Assembly: GCF_027887165.1 (NCBI RefSeq)
Contig: NC_077228.1
Span: 385,194,456 to 385,258,455 of the forward strand
Direction of reading: 5' to 3'
Source of the DNA: Monodelphis domestica
Taxonomy: Eukaryota > Chordata > Mammalia > Didelphimorphia > Didelphidae
Length of the DNA stretch: 64,000 bases
The translations under genes were made by a program, and so were the position numbers. A model generated the notes under the pieces. It was not told the origin of the DNA and made no database searches. It worked only from the letters and a program-made list of their open reading frames with translations. Shown here piece after piece: positions 46,050-55,366 of the stretch. The number at the start of each line of letters is the position of its first letter. The first letter of the stretch is position 1.

Positions 46050-46840
46050 CTCAATCTGAGTGGGGAGGACTAGCTTTTCTTATCTCTGTCTGGTGTTCAG
46101 AGGTTTTAGCCCCAGGAAAATTGTCCGTTCTATGCAGTTGTTGTTCTGTCTTCCTGGGGAAGCCAGGAATTGCTGGTGCTTCTGTGTTACTGCCCTCCTC
46201 AGTTCCCTCCCGATGCTTCTCCGTTGCCTTACTTCCACGCTCTGAGCCTAGCTCGGCACTCTCTGCGAGGTGTTTTAATGCCTTTGCAGGCCAGAAGACC
46301 CAGCACTCTGAGGGGGGAGGGGCCGCGGCTTCCCGGAGCTCGCAGGCTCCTGATAGGATTAGCTTTCCCTGAGTTGAACTGAGTATGCCCTGAGTCAGGG
46401 ACCTTCCATGAGACTCGGATGGAAGGATCCAGCCAGGGGGTTACAAGCTCCCCCCTTCTCTCTCTGTTTCCCTGCTGTCTGTGTTGGGTGCCCCCTCGTC
46501 TGAGTCAGGTTGTTTTCAGGAAGTGGCCTTCTGGATAGCCGGCCCTGAGGCTCTGAGGTTCCCTCTGCTGCCTTGGACTCAGTGCTCTGAGTTGGGGGGG
46601 ATGGGTCCTGGGACCTTCCTTCTGCCTACCCCTTAGGTCTGAGTGATCTTGGGTTCTGGCTTTGGGGGGGGGGGGGCGTACCTTTTGATCCAGGTCCAGG
46701 AGGAGCATTCCCGGGTCTATGCTGTTGTTCGTTTTGAATTTCGGTGCCCTAGGAGCATATAGCTTGAGATTGGTAAGGAAGGGTTTCCGGAGATCTGAAC
46801 TTTAGCTTTCTCTAAGCTGCCCTCTTGACTGGAAGTCCCC
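46050..46840 (-). promoter_or_regulatory. L1 5' UTR / internal promoter region
   Basis: About 790 bp between the element's 5' end and the ORF1 ATG. It is far richer in G+C and CpG than the rest of the window, with a G-run at about 46663-46676. L1 5' UTRs of this type carry an internal RNA polymerase II promoter. That role is inferred from position and composition, not from a recognised factor site. Confidence 0.6.
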
Positions 46841-47558
46841 AATATATGAGAATTCTAAAATAATATAGTTGTCACTGATTTAAAAATATTATAGCTCAAA
46901 CCAAAATGACTTTTAGTAGCTTTATTTACAAAGAGGTGGAAAGAGTGAAAGTAGAAAATGAAAAAAGAGGGTACAGAACATGTGTAGCCCCACACTAATA
47001 TTGCTCCAGTGCTTGGACCCAGTGTTCCACCCCATGACCTCCTCCAAGAGGGGAAGGCCTCTCCAGAACTAATCTCTCCAGAAGCCAGGAAAAGGAAGGT
47101 CAGCTACTCACTCATCCAAGAAATAGTCCAAGAGCCAAGGTCCCAAGTCAAAGTTGAGGTCCAAGTCCAAAGTCACCTCCAAGAGGCAGGTCACCATCCA
47201 AAGCTCCAAGTCCAAGATTCCAGCCAGAGCCTCAAGCTTAAAAAACCCCAACAGAAGAAGTTCAGTACTTTTTATAGTCCGTTCCTGTCCCTTCCCCTCT
47301 TCATAGGAGCAAGTCATAGCTTCCAAATTGCCTAGCACTGCCCAGGGGGTAAGTGTCTGTGGGATCCACCTCTCATATTTTGAGGGTGCAAACTCTTATT
47401 AAAGGACTCACACATTTCTGATTGATTGGGTTAAAAAGGTGGAGCTCTCCAAGAAAGTGACTTGTGAATTCTCTTACTTGATAACAAAGTGTTAAGAAGG
47501 GGTTTCTTAGATTGATTAACTTAAAATAGACAAAGAGAACAAAGAATTCCCTTTCACA

Positions 47559-47780
47559 AATGCTAGGATATAGTACCCTGAGAATGGAATTTCCAACTAC
47601 TAAATAATGGAGTTAGTAAAATTCCAAGACAGTGAGATCTAATATATTAGCATACTTGTGTGTGACTTAAATTCTTCTAATCCTAATAGTGTCTGAAAGT
47701 ACCATACTAGTACAAATAAAGGTCATGTTCCTAAAATTGGTTCTCTTTGAAAGGAAAAATATTTATAAGTATACATTTTT
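47559..47780. other. No recognised element
   Basis: Short AT-rich stretch between the LTR and a SINE. Confidence 0.4.
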
Positions 47781-47795
47781 AAATGACACCAATAG

Positions 47796-48004
47796 GGAGC
47801 TACTGGGTAGCTCAGTGGATTGAGAGCCAGGCCTAGCAATGGGAGGTCCTAGGTTCAAATATGACCTCAGACACTTCCTAGCTGTGTGACCCTGGGCAGT
47901 CACTTGACCCCCATTGCCGAGCCCTTACCACTCTTCTGCCTTGGAGCCAATACATAGTATTGATTCTAAGGCAGAAGGTAAGGGTTTAAAAAATAAAGAA
48001 ATAA
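47796..48004 (+). repeat. tRNA-headed marsupial SINE with a perfect 15-bp duplication
   Basis: WSINE1/SINE1_MD-like: 'GCTCAGTGGATTGAGAGCCA', 'GGTTCAAATATGACCTCAGA', 'CTAGCTGTGTGACCCTGGGC', 'CCTTACCACTCTTCTGCCTT', 'TATTGATTCTAAGGCAGAAG', and an A-rich tail. It is flanked by AAATGACACCAATAG at 47781-47795 and 48005-48019, a perfect 15-bp target duplication that implies L1-type target-primed insertion. Confidence 0.93.
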
Positions 48005-48019
48005 AAATGACACCAATAG

Positions 48020-49136
48020 ACTAATGGGGGTTAGGGGAGAGTAGTTGTAATATAGTCTATGATCAGACCAATATGCAAAACCTAATTGCATATGAGTTTT
48101 TCTTCCTTTTATGAAAGTGAATTAAAATTATTTTTAATTTTCTTTACAATAACCTCTTTGATAAAAATGGAGGCACACACAGTGTCACAAAATCTGGTTT
48201 GACCATCAGTAGCCTAATAAAAACACTTTTTTTTAGAATTTCATATATCTTCTTTAGTTTGGGTGCCATTAGCTTTCCTCTAGTAAATAGGATATCTATG
48301 TATTGTCACTCCTTAATTTTAGATGCAGCCTGAGCTTTGCCTTTTGGATATTCTTCCACTTGTCTAATTTCATACTCTCTGATTTTTGATCAGCACTAGA
48401 ACTTTGCAATGACCTTGTAAGATATGCAAAACCAAATTCCTTCTGAAAGGAAGCTTAGCAAGGACCCACTCACTTGGCCAGAGAAGCTTGGCTTTTTTGG
48501 CTCACCCCACAGGGTTACTACTGCCTACAAACCATGAATGTATTCATTTCAGCCTTGGCTGCTGTTTTGCTCAGGATGCCCAAAACAGTGAGTCCACTCA
48601 CAGGACAGAGAATTCCATTCGAGAGCCAAATTTGTGCCAGTACATGACTACTAGTCTGCAGCTAGTTTTGAATCTTCCCTTGTTTCCAGCTGGAGATTCC
48701 CTTTTCCACTGGAAGTCCCCAGCGACTCCAGAATGTCAATGCTTCAAACTATTTTCTCACCAACAATAGTTAAACCTGAGCTCCAAACAAAACTCAACAA
48801 CAACAACAACAAAGAAAACAAAGAAAACAAAACAAAAAAACAACAGATGTTCAAGAGCTAAAGACCTTAGCAGTTCAAAAGATTCTTTAATAAATAAATC
48901 AGAGACAGTTGCTCTATGGAAGAACTACTAAATCACCGAGAATCTTGTTATTCTATAATCTGAATATAGCTATATTCTGAAGCTAAGTACACATAAAAAT
49001 AAATTCCTACCCATTAATTCATGCTTTGGGGAGAATTGTGTATATTAGTATTTACTTTTTAATTTAAAATTCAATTAAAATTAAAAACCAAATCCAATTA
49101 TAAGTAACCCAAATGGCAATGGAAGAATATAAGATG
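48020..49136. other. Unique sequence with an A-rich simple repeat
   Basis: About 48788-48845 is (AAC)n/(AAAC)n. A 93-codon plus ORF at 48488-48769 has no domain I recognise. Confidence 0.4.
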
Positions 49137-49140
49137 CAAT

Positions 49141-49685
49141 TGTGGGAAAGAAATTTGCCCTTCCACCTCTCTGGGGTCACCCCTATGGACTACCTGCATA
49201 CCTGGTGTGAGCCTGAACTTGACCTCAAGGTCAGGATTGTGTGAAGGAAATCATTGAATGAAATTGGGTCACAAGGATAGAATAGCAGCCAGGAAAAGGC
49301 AGCAACAGAGTCAAGAGATCACAAGACAATGTCCCCTGTACTGCCCCCTTGACTGTCCCCTATGTGACCCAGGCAAAATGGAAACCTATAATTGGCTCCT
49401 GAGCCATAATGTGTAAGGGTTGGTGGGTGAAGAAAAAGTCTGATAAACTGAAGCAAGAGTGGATTTCATTCTCTTCTCTTCTGTGTTTGTGGCTGGCTAG
49501 ACTTCCCTGTGAGTGTGGCTAGGGGACCCTAATGTCAGCCACAGAATAGCAAGCTAAATGGAGCATCAAGTAATCTCTCTCTTTTTTTCCATCTTTTTTT
49601 CTTACTATTTTTTCCATTTGATTCATTCATCTTTTATTATTCTTTTGGCAAGCCTCAGATAATATGAGCAAAATTATATTGCTCA
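49141..49685 (+). mobile_element. Solo LTR of an endogenous retrovirus (fossil)
   Basis: A 545-bp LTR starting TGTGGGAAAG and ending ...TTGCTCA, with a perfect 4-bp duplication CAAT (49137-49140, 49686-49689). It is related to 17307-17782. It contains a 'CTGCCCCCTTGACTGTCCCC' block and a T-rich 3' part. No internal region is present. Confidence 0.75.
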
Positions 49686-49689
49686 CAAT

Positions 49690-50163
49690 AATTAAACATA
49701 TTCTTTTGCTTAATACAAGTTGTAAACATAATAAAGTGGATAAAATATTTGGACAAAGACATATTCCAGAACTCTGACATATCTCTTTTTTTGCTCCAAG
49801 TTAAGACAATGGAAACCCTTTGAAGCTCCAATTAGAACAGGTTTTATAGCATACAAAAACCTAAATTAGCATATTTTGCAATGAATCAATATCAGCCATT
49901 ATTTAAACTTTTATTTCGGTAATACTTAAATGATGGTAAATAATGTTGAATCAGAATACAAAGTCTATAAAAGAAAAAAATTCCCAATAGAAATCTTCTT
50001 GTTCATGTCTACTTTTTAAAAATTCCATGAACAAAGACAATATTCAGCTCATGATGAAAATGATAGCTAACAAATGAAGAACTATTTTTAAATCTTTAGA
50101 TTTGGATAACCTACTTTGCCTGACATGGATTATGATATCAAATTCATTTGAATATTTCTGCTT
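49690..50163. other. No recognised element
   Basis: AT-rich unique sequence. Confidence 0.35.
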
Positions 50164-50177
50164 AAAAGTTACAGTGA

Positions 50178-50389
50178 GGGGGCAGCTGGGTAGCTCAGTT
50201 GGAGAGCCAGGCCTAAAGGTGGGAGGTCCTAGGTTCAAATCTGACCTCAGACACTTCCTAGCTGTGTGATCCTGGGCAAGTCACTTGACCCCCATTGCCT
50301 AGCCCTTACCGCTAGTATGCCTTGGAACCAATACACAGTATTGATTCCAAGACAGAAGGTAAAGGTTTAAAAAATAAATAAAATAAAAT
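50178..50389 (+). repeat. tRNA-headed marsupial SINE (WSINE1/SINE1_MD-like)
   Basis: 'GGGGCAGCTGGGTAGCTCAG', 'AGGTTCAAATCTGACCTCAG', 'TGATCCTGGGCAAGTCACTT', and the tail AAATAAATAAAATAAAATAA. The flanking duplication AAAAGTTACAGTGA (50164-50177) / AAAAGTTATAGTGA (50390-50403) has one mismatch. Confidence 0.93.
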
Positions 50390-50403
50390 AAAAGTTATAG
50401 TGA

Positions 50404-51081
50404 TTACTTTGAAAATAGGCTAAAAGCATTAATACTTTAGAATCCCATTCTTTTGTATATCTTCTTACCCAAAAGGCATTTAATTTAAATCATATAAACT
50501 TTAATTACCTACCCTAAAGTAGTCCTGTAAATTGGGCAAATATAGACAAAAATTATTAACCTGATTCTGAGAGTATATTTTTATTCCTTCTTCCAAAAAG
50601 CAAATATATCAGACAAAAGTTATTTGTACTTGCCTATGTGTAGAGCAAATGAGATTCATTTACATATAGGATTTAGGGAGCACCATCTAAAGTATGGACT
50701 CTTTTCTGTATGTTGCAATATGGGAAAATAGAGATTCATCTTTTACATCTGAACATATCGCTTATTATACAGCTATGGGTTCCCAGCCACACTTTATATT
50801 TTACCCATAGCTGAATTATAACCAATTCTCAAATGCTTAATTAATGGAAAGCTAGCATAATACAGTAAAATGTAACAAATAACTAGGGCTTTATTTTGAA
50901 CAATAGAGACAAAAGTGATTTTAAAAAGTACAAAGCTTTAAAAAAATAGCAAAAATGGAAATGTGGACGTGAGCATGGTTAAATTCAGACATTTTGATCA
51001 TGAGAACTAGTCTCCTCCTTGTTTTGTATAGGAGAAGAAAAATTGAAGCATTCAATATTTCTCTAAAGAATTAATCAAGTA
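50404..51081. other. No recognised element
   Basis: AT-rich. I see nothing in it. Confidence 0.35.
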
Positions 51082-51262
51082 GAGGCAGTTGGTAGCACAG
51101 AGGACAGAAGCCTGGCATTGGGAGGATCTGGGTTCAAATCTGACCTCAGAATACTAGCAATTTGACCCTGAACAAATCACTTAATTTCTTTTGCCTAGCC
51201 CTTGTCCTTCTGACTTAGAGTTGTTATTAAAACGAAAAGCAGTGTTGTAAAAAAAAAAAATT
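51082..51262 (+). repeat. tRNA-headed marsupial SINE, diverged
   Basis: 'GAGGCAGTTGGTAGCACAGA', 'CTGGGTTCAAATCTGACCTC', 'CTTTTGCCTAGCCCTTGTCC', and a poly-A end. Flanks ATTAATCAAGTAGA and ATTAACTAGGTAGA resemble a worn duplication. Confidence 0.85.
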
Positions 51263-51848
51263 AACTAGGTAGAATGATGGGGTAGTAAGCAGATTTGAGA
51301 AAGAAAGCTATATTTTTTTAAGGAAAAGCAAACCAAACTGAGGAGTTACTAAGGAAAGTTAGGAAGTCAGCTGTGAGAGCAGCTGAATATTCAAAGGCAA
51401 AGGAAAAGAAAAAAACAGCATATAATCTGAATTTTTTAATATAATCCCAAATGTATAGTATTAATTCCAGCATCTAAACTGTTAAGAACAGCAATAAATA
51501 TCTAATGAATTATGGTGCATAAATCTAAAAGCAAACTTGGGGAGGGATAGGAGACAACTCAGTAACTACATTTTTTTAAATGAAGTGTCATACTTTAGGC
51601 ATAAATTGTTATGTTTCCTGGCCTTTCACCTTATCCACTTCTTTTAATAAAATGATTTGCACCTGCATAAATACTATGAGATTCTTTATTATTCAAGTAT
51701 GCTCTTAGCAATACCTTAATCTTATAAAAATAACATTGTGGGAAAAAAATTCAGATCATTCTATCAGTAATACCAAGCAATAAGCATTCAAACTCATCTA
51801 TAAGGAGCATCAGAATGCATGTTAAAGATTTGTTTGAATATTCAGTCT
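51263..51848. other. No recognised element
   Basis: AT-rich. It may include the lost 3' end of the adjoining pseudogene, but I cannot align it. Confidence 0.35.
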
Positions 51849-52591
51849 GCTTGTAATACTTCTATTGGTGTTTGTAAAATATGAGATTCAAGCTGACCTC
51901 CCCATGCAGCTGTGTTTACAATATCATCACAGTACTTTCCAGACTCTTCTGGAGTATATAGAAATCTCCTGTATTAGGATTTGTTAAGAACGGCAAGAAG
52001 TCCTCCACATGGTTTTGCATATATTCAGCAGTTTAACTTCTTAAGGGGTGGCAATCAGGAGGCATTTCTGTTCCTTGAGCTGGTCTTCAATAGCTCGGTG
52101 CATTGAGTGACCATCTGATGGAATCTTTCATCTCTAAATGTCTAGCTGCCAAAACGCGTGCAAGTTTCTGATTTTCTAGATGTCTGACTCCAGATAAGTT
52201 TTCAATTCCTGCTTCTGTTATCCTTCCTTCTCTTTCCTTCTCCAATGCAGCTTTCTTCTCCCACCTCTTCTGGGATTTTGATATCTGAGGTTGCTGATTC
52301 TCAATATCCAAGCATGCAATGTTAATGGCAACAGTCTATCTTATTCTTTGCATGTGAAGTCTGATTCAAATGCTCCAGTTCTCTGTGTTTCTCTTCCATT
52401 TCTCCTTCCGATTTAGCAACATCCTCAATCAATTGTTTCCTCCTCTTTTTGTCATTCTTGGAAACCTCATTTTTCATGCTTTGAATTTTGGCCTGCAATT
52501 CCTTCTTCTCCTTCTGATGCTGCTTCAACGGCTGCTCCTGCTCTTCTTCCTCTTCCTCTTCAGGGAGCTCCTCAGCAGTGACAGACTCCAT
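51849..52591 (-). pseudogene. OTUD6B: OTUD6B processed pseudogene (OTU deubiquitinase), 3'-truncated
   Basis: OTUD6B is a cytosolic OTU-family cysteine deubiquitinase. On the minus strand from ATG 52591 the protein reads MESVTAEELPEEEEEE..., KEKKELQAKIQSMKN, KNDKKRRKQLIEDVAK, then (other frame, 52311-52087) ENQQPQISKSQKR and EKKAALEKEREGRITEA. The OTU start follows as IPSDGHSMHRAIEDQL. Downstream, the frames still spell [34 protein letters not shown] and [14 protein letters not shown]. From memory, these match human OTUD6B in order without introns, so this is a retrocopy. The catalytic Cys of DGHC is Ser (codon 52104-52106). There are frame breaks after the N-terminal coiled coil and before the OTU domain. 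About four codons are missing before SHILQ, and about the last 45-50 residues are absent or unrecognisable. Confidence 0.88.
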
Positions 52592-52886
52592 TACTACTTC
52601 CTTACTACTTTTGATTTAATAAAATTATTAATTTTCGGTCAGTCTCATAATATTCCCTCTTATGACCAATATATTCATGACTGGCACATGAGAATCACTA
52701 AGAGACATGAGCAAGGGAGAGAAAAGGAGAGGAAATGGACAGATAGAAATACAAAAAATCAAAAGGAAAGCCTCTAATACAATGAGAGGATTTATGGGGG
52801 TAAATATGGAAAAGAATGGCATAGGATAAGAAGGCACAGAGAAGTTATGATTTACATCAGCCAAGAAAACCTATGTAAATGAAATC

Positions 52887-53062
52887 ATGGAAAGGACAGG
52901 AAAAGAAGGAGAAAGAAGAAGGAAAAGGAGGAGGAGGAGGAGGAGGAGGAGAAGGAGAAGGAGGAGAAGGAGAAGAAGAACAAGAACAAGAAGAACAAGA
53001 ACAAGAACAAGAAGAAAGAAGGAGGAGGAGGAGGAGGGGGAGGAGGAGAAGGAGGAGAAAGA
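52887..53062. repeat. Polypurine tract (GGA/GAA/CAAGAA)n
   Basis: About 176 bp of almost pure A/G, with only a few C bases in AACAAGAA units. The ORFs across it on the plus strand (Glu/Gly-rich or Arg-rich) are composition artefacts. Confidence 0.95.
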
Positions 53063-53160
53063 AAGTACTTTACCTACTGGACTAACAACAAGCGTTTATT
53101 AAGCATTTACTATGTACCAATGCTTAGCACAATGTCTAGCAATAGTAAGCACTATCTATC

Positions 53161-53200
53161 TATAATATATATATATGTGTATATATATATATATATATAT
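53161..53200. repeat. (AT)n microsatellite
   Basis: AT repeat with a GTGT interruption, within the L2 remnant. Confidence 0.9.
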
Positions 53201-53462
53201 GTTTATTGTTGTTGAGTCACTTCTCAATTGTGTCCAACTCTTTATGACCCCATTTGGGGTTTTCTTGGCAAAGATACTAGAGTGGTTTGCCATTTCCTTT
53301 TCCATATTATTTTACAGTTGAGGAAAAGAGGCAAAGAAGGTTATGTGACTTGCCCAGGATGAAACAGGTAGTAAGTATCTGAGGCCAGATTTGAATACAT
53401 AAAGATGAGTCTTCCTGACTCCAGGCCCATAATTCTATCAACTGTGCCAACTAGTTGCCAAT
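53201..53462 (-). repeat. MAR1-like CORE-SINE
   Basis: 'TTATTGTTGTTGAGTCACTT', 'TGTCCAACTCTTTATGACCC', 'GGTTTTCTTGGCAAAGATAC', 'GACTTGCCCAGGATGAAACA', 'AACTGTGCCAACTAGTTGCC'. It is a well-kept copy. Confidence 0.9.
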
Positions 53463-53757
53463 GACTTGACTTTTGTTTTGCCATCAGACTTTGATGACTC
53501 TGGAAGAGAAAATGAGGCTAACTATTTTGTGCAGCTTTGACTCTCTTAAAATCCAATTTATGCACAATTCATGTCATTGGTCTTCTTTTAAACAAAGGAT
53601 AAAGAACAACCAATGCCTCCAGTCAATTTTCCTGAAAATATATTTATATCTACTACCTGAGCACTTTATGTTTTGCCTTTGAGAAGATGGCATACATTAA
53701 TTTACATGGTTAGGTCATGTCGTGACATCATTGGTCCTCTTCAAAAACAAAGGACAA
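53463..53757 (-). repeat. Recurrent unnamed repeat, two partial reverse copies
   Basis: About 53463-53605 is the reverse of the element at 36405 ('TTTTGTTTTGCCATCAGACT', 'GATGACTCTGGAAGAGAAAA', 'TCATGTCATTGGTCTTCTTT'). About 53700-53757 repeats the terminal part again ('GACATCATTGGTCCTCTTCA', AAACAAAGGACAAA). Confidence 0.6.
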
Positions 53758-54439
53758 ATGATGTACCAGGTGCTGTGGTAAGTTCTGGGATACAGTACTA
53801 AAAAAGCTTATATTCTAATGGTCAGACAACATGTACAAAACATAAGTGTTTATATATAACATGAATAGAGAATAGATACCAAGCAACCTTAGAGGGAAAA
53901 GGACTTCAGCAGTACTGGGAAAGGCCTCTTTATAGGGAAAATGGCCCTTGAGCTCACGCTTGAAGGAAGTCAAGGACTCTATGAAGTGGGGATGAGAAGG
54001 GAGAGGATTTCAGTGACTGGGTACAGTCAGTGAAAAGGTACAGAGATCAGAGAGAGTATGGTTGAAATAGAAAGTAGTCCAGTATAGTCCAAGGAAACCT
54101 AAATGTAATAAGCCTGGATTTATAGGAAGTAGAAAGGTTGTGAAGACCTTGAAATACCAAACAAAGGAATTTCTGTTGAATCCTGGAAATAATAGGAAGC
54201 CACTACAAATGATTGAGAAGCAGGTATTATGTAGTCAGATTTTTACTTTAAGAAAATTGCTTGGGCAACTCAAGTGAGAACAGAATGAAGTGAGGAGAGA
54301 CTTGAAAAGGGAGACAAATATTGCTGGAATAGTTTAGCTATTTAAACTGAGAGATAGTTCTAGAATTTGAGCTTCTCATTAGTATGCAAGATTCTTGAGA
54401 GCAGGTACCACATTTTTTACTGGTGATTTCAAAGAACCT

Positions 54440-54702
54440 CAGTTATTTGTTGTTGTTGTTCAGTCATTTCAGTACTATCTGATTTTTCACGACCCCATTT
54501 GGGCTTTTCATGGGAAAGATACTGGAGATATTTGCCATTTCCTTCTCTAGCTCATTTTACAGATAAGGAAACGGAGGCAAATAGGGTTTGTGACTTGTGA
54601 CCCACATTGCTAGTGACCGAGGCCAGATATGAACTCAGGAAGATGAGTCTTCTTAACCTTGGATCTGGCACTTTATCTCCTATGCCACCAAGCTGCCTTC
54701 CT
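54440..54702 (-). repeat. MAR1-like CORE-SINE
   Basis: TTGTTGTTGTTCAGTCATTT tail side, 'CACGACCCCATTTGGGCTTT', 'GCCATTTCCTTCTCTAGCTC', 'GATATGAACTCAGGAAGATG', 'ATGCCACCAAGCTGCC'. Confidence 0.9.
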
Positions 54703-54729
54703 ACTCTGGTACCACATTTTAATATTCTT

Positions 54730-55190
54730 AAAGGTTATGCAATCTCGGAAATGCAGCCAAACTGGAAAACCTACAATATCAGTCCTACTGAGCAACTAAC
54801 TATATATTAATAATGAATATGGAAAGTCTTAAAAATGATGTAAACAGAACCATAAAACAATATGCAACATCTACAATACTACTGGAAAGAATAAGAACAA
54901 AATAAAAAATAATATATGTGATGTTATAATGACCAAGCTTAATTCCCCAAAAGATATATAAAAAGACATCTCTCCCTCCTTCCTTTTCAGTAGTGGGGGT
55001 TCATAGGTGTGGAATATTACATATAACATCAGAATTTTTGATTTTTTAATTAATTTTAATGACATTTTTCTTCCTCTTTTTTATTCTTTATTATAAAGGA
55101 TAAGGAAGGAGGAGGGAAAAGGATACAGTGAGATATGTAGAGAATATGAAAGGAAAAACTATCAGTAAAAACCTATTTACAAACAAAGAA
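54730..55190 (+). mobile_element. L1 3' end (ORF2 tail and 3' UTR)
   Basis: 'GATGTAAACAGAACCATAAA', 'ACAATATGCAACATCTACAA', 'ATGACCAAGCTTAATTCCCC', 'TAGTGGGGGTTCATAGGTGT', GGAATATTACATATAACATC, then a purine-rich tail into the GA repeat. This 3' UTR type is distinct from those at 34095-34965 and 40409. It is 5'-truncated and old. Confidence 0.6.
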
Positions 55191-55230
55191 ATTCATTGAC
55201 AGAGAAGAAGCAAGGAAAGGAATTTTTAGG

Positions 55231-55366
<136 letters not shown>

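Larger units (their letters stand above)
40409..46840 (-). mobile_element. Full-length L1 LINE retrotransposon, coding-dead
   Basis: This 6.43-kb element is flanked by a perfect 16-bp target duplication, AATATATGAGAATTCT (40393-40408, 46841-46856), and by nothing else of its own. On the minus strand it starts GGGGACTTCCAGTCAAGAGG and runs through a GC-rich 5' UTR (46840 to about 46050), ORF1 (about 46049-45097), a spacer, ORF2 (44561-40756) and a short 3' UTR. That UTR ends in AATAAAATATT and an A-rich tail (T-run at 40409-40415). The layout, sizes and protein motifs are those of therian L1. The intact ends and perfect duplication suggest a fairly recent insertion, yet both ORFs carry several breaks. 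Confidence 0.95.
40363..47558 (-). mobile_element. Solo LTR interrupted by a full-length L1 (fossil)
   Basis: The LTR pieces are 40363-40408 and 46857-47558 (748 bp together) in reverse orientation. On the minus strand it starts TGTGAAAGGGAATTC and ends ...AATTCCTTACA. A perfect 4-bp duplication AATG flanks the whole (40359-40362, 47559-47562). It is related to the LTR at 26669-27243. It carries a run of near-repeats of 'CCAAG(T)CC' (47120-47230). No retroviral internal region is present. It is older than the L1 it contains. Confidence 0.85.
53088..54340 (-). repeat. L2 LINE 3' region, interrupted
   Basis: Reverse L2: the tip at 53088-53160 (CAAGCGTTTATTAAGCATTT, ACTATGTACC), then other insertions (AT repeat, MAR1-like SINE, unnamed repeats). 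It resumes at 53760-54340: 'GGTGCTGTGGTAAGTTCTGG', 'AGGCCTCTTTATAGGGAAAA', 'GGAAATAATAGGAAGCCACT', 'AAGAAAATTGCTTGGGCAAC'. Confidence 0.6.

Noticed and set aside
47796-48004. tRNA gene suggested by the GGTTCAAAT box
   Set aside because: The box belongs to the tRNA-derived head of a SINE. No cloverleaf or 76-base gene can be drawn, and the same head recurs in the other SINE copies.
52879-53102. Glu/Gly-rich and Arg-rich ORFs on the plus strand
   Set aside because: They are translations of the polypurine tract in different frames, with no conserved non-repeat part.
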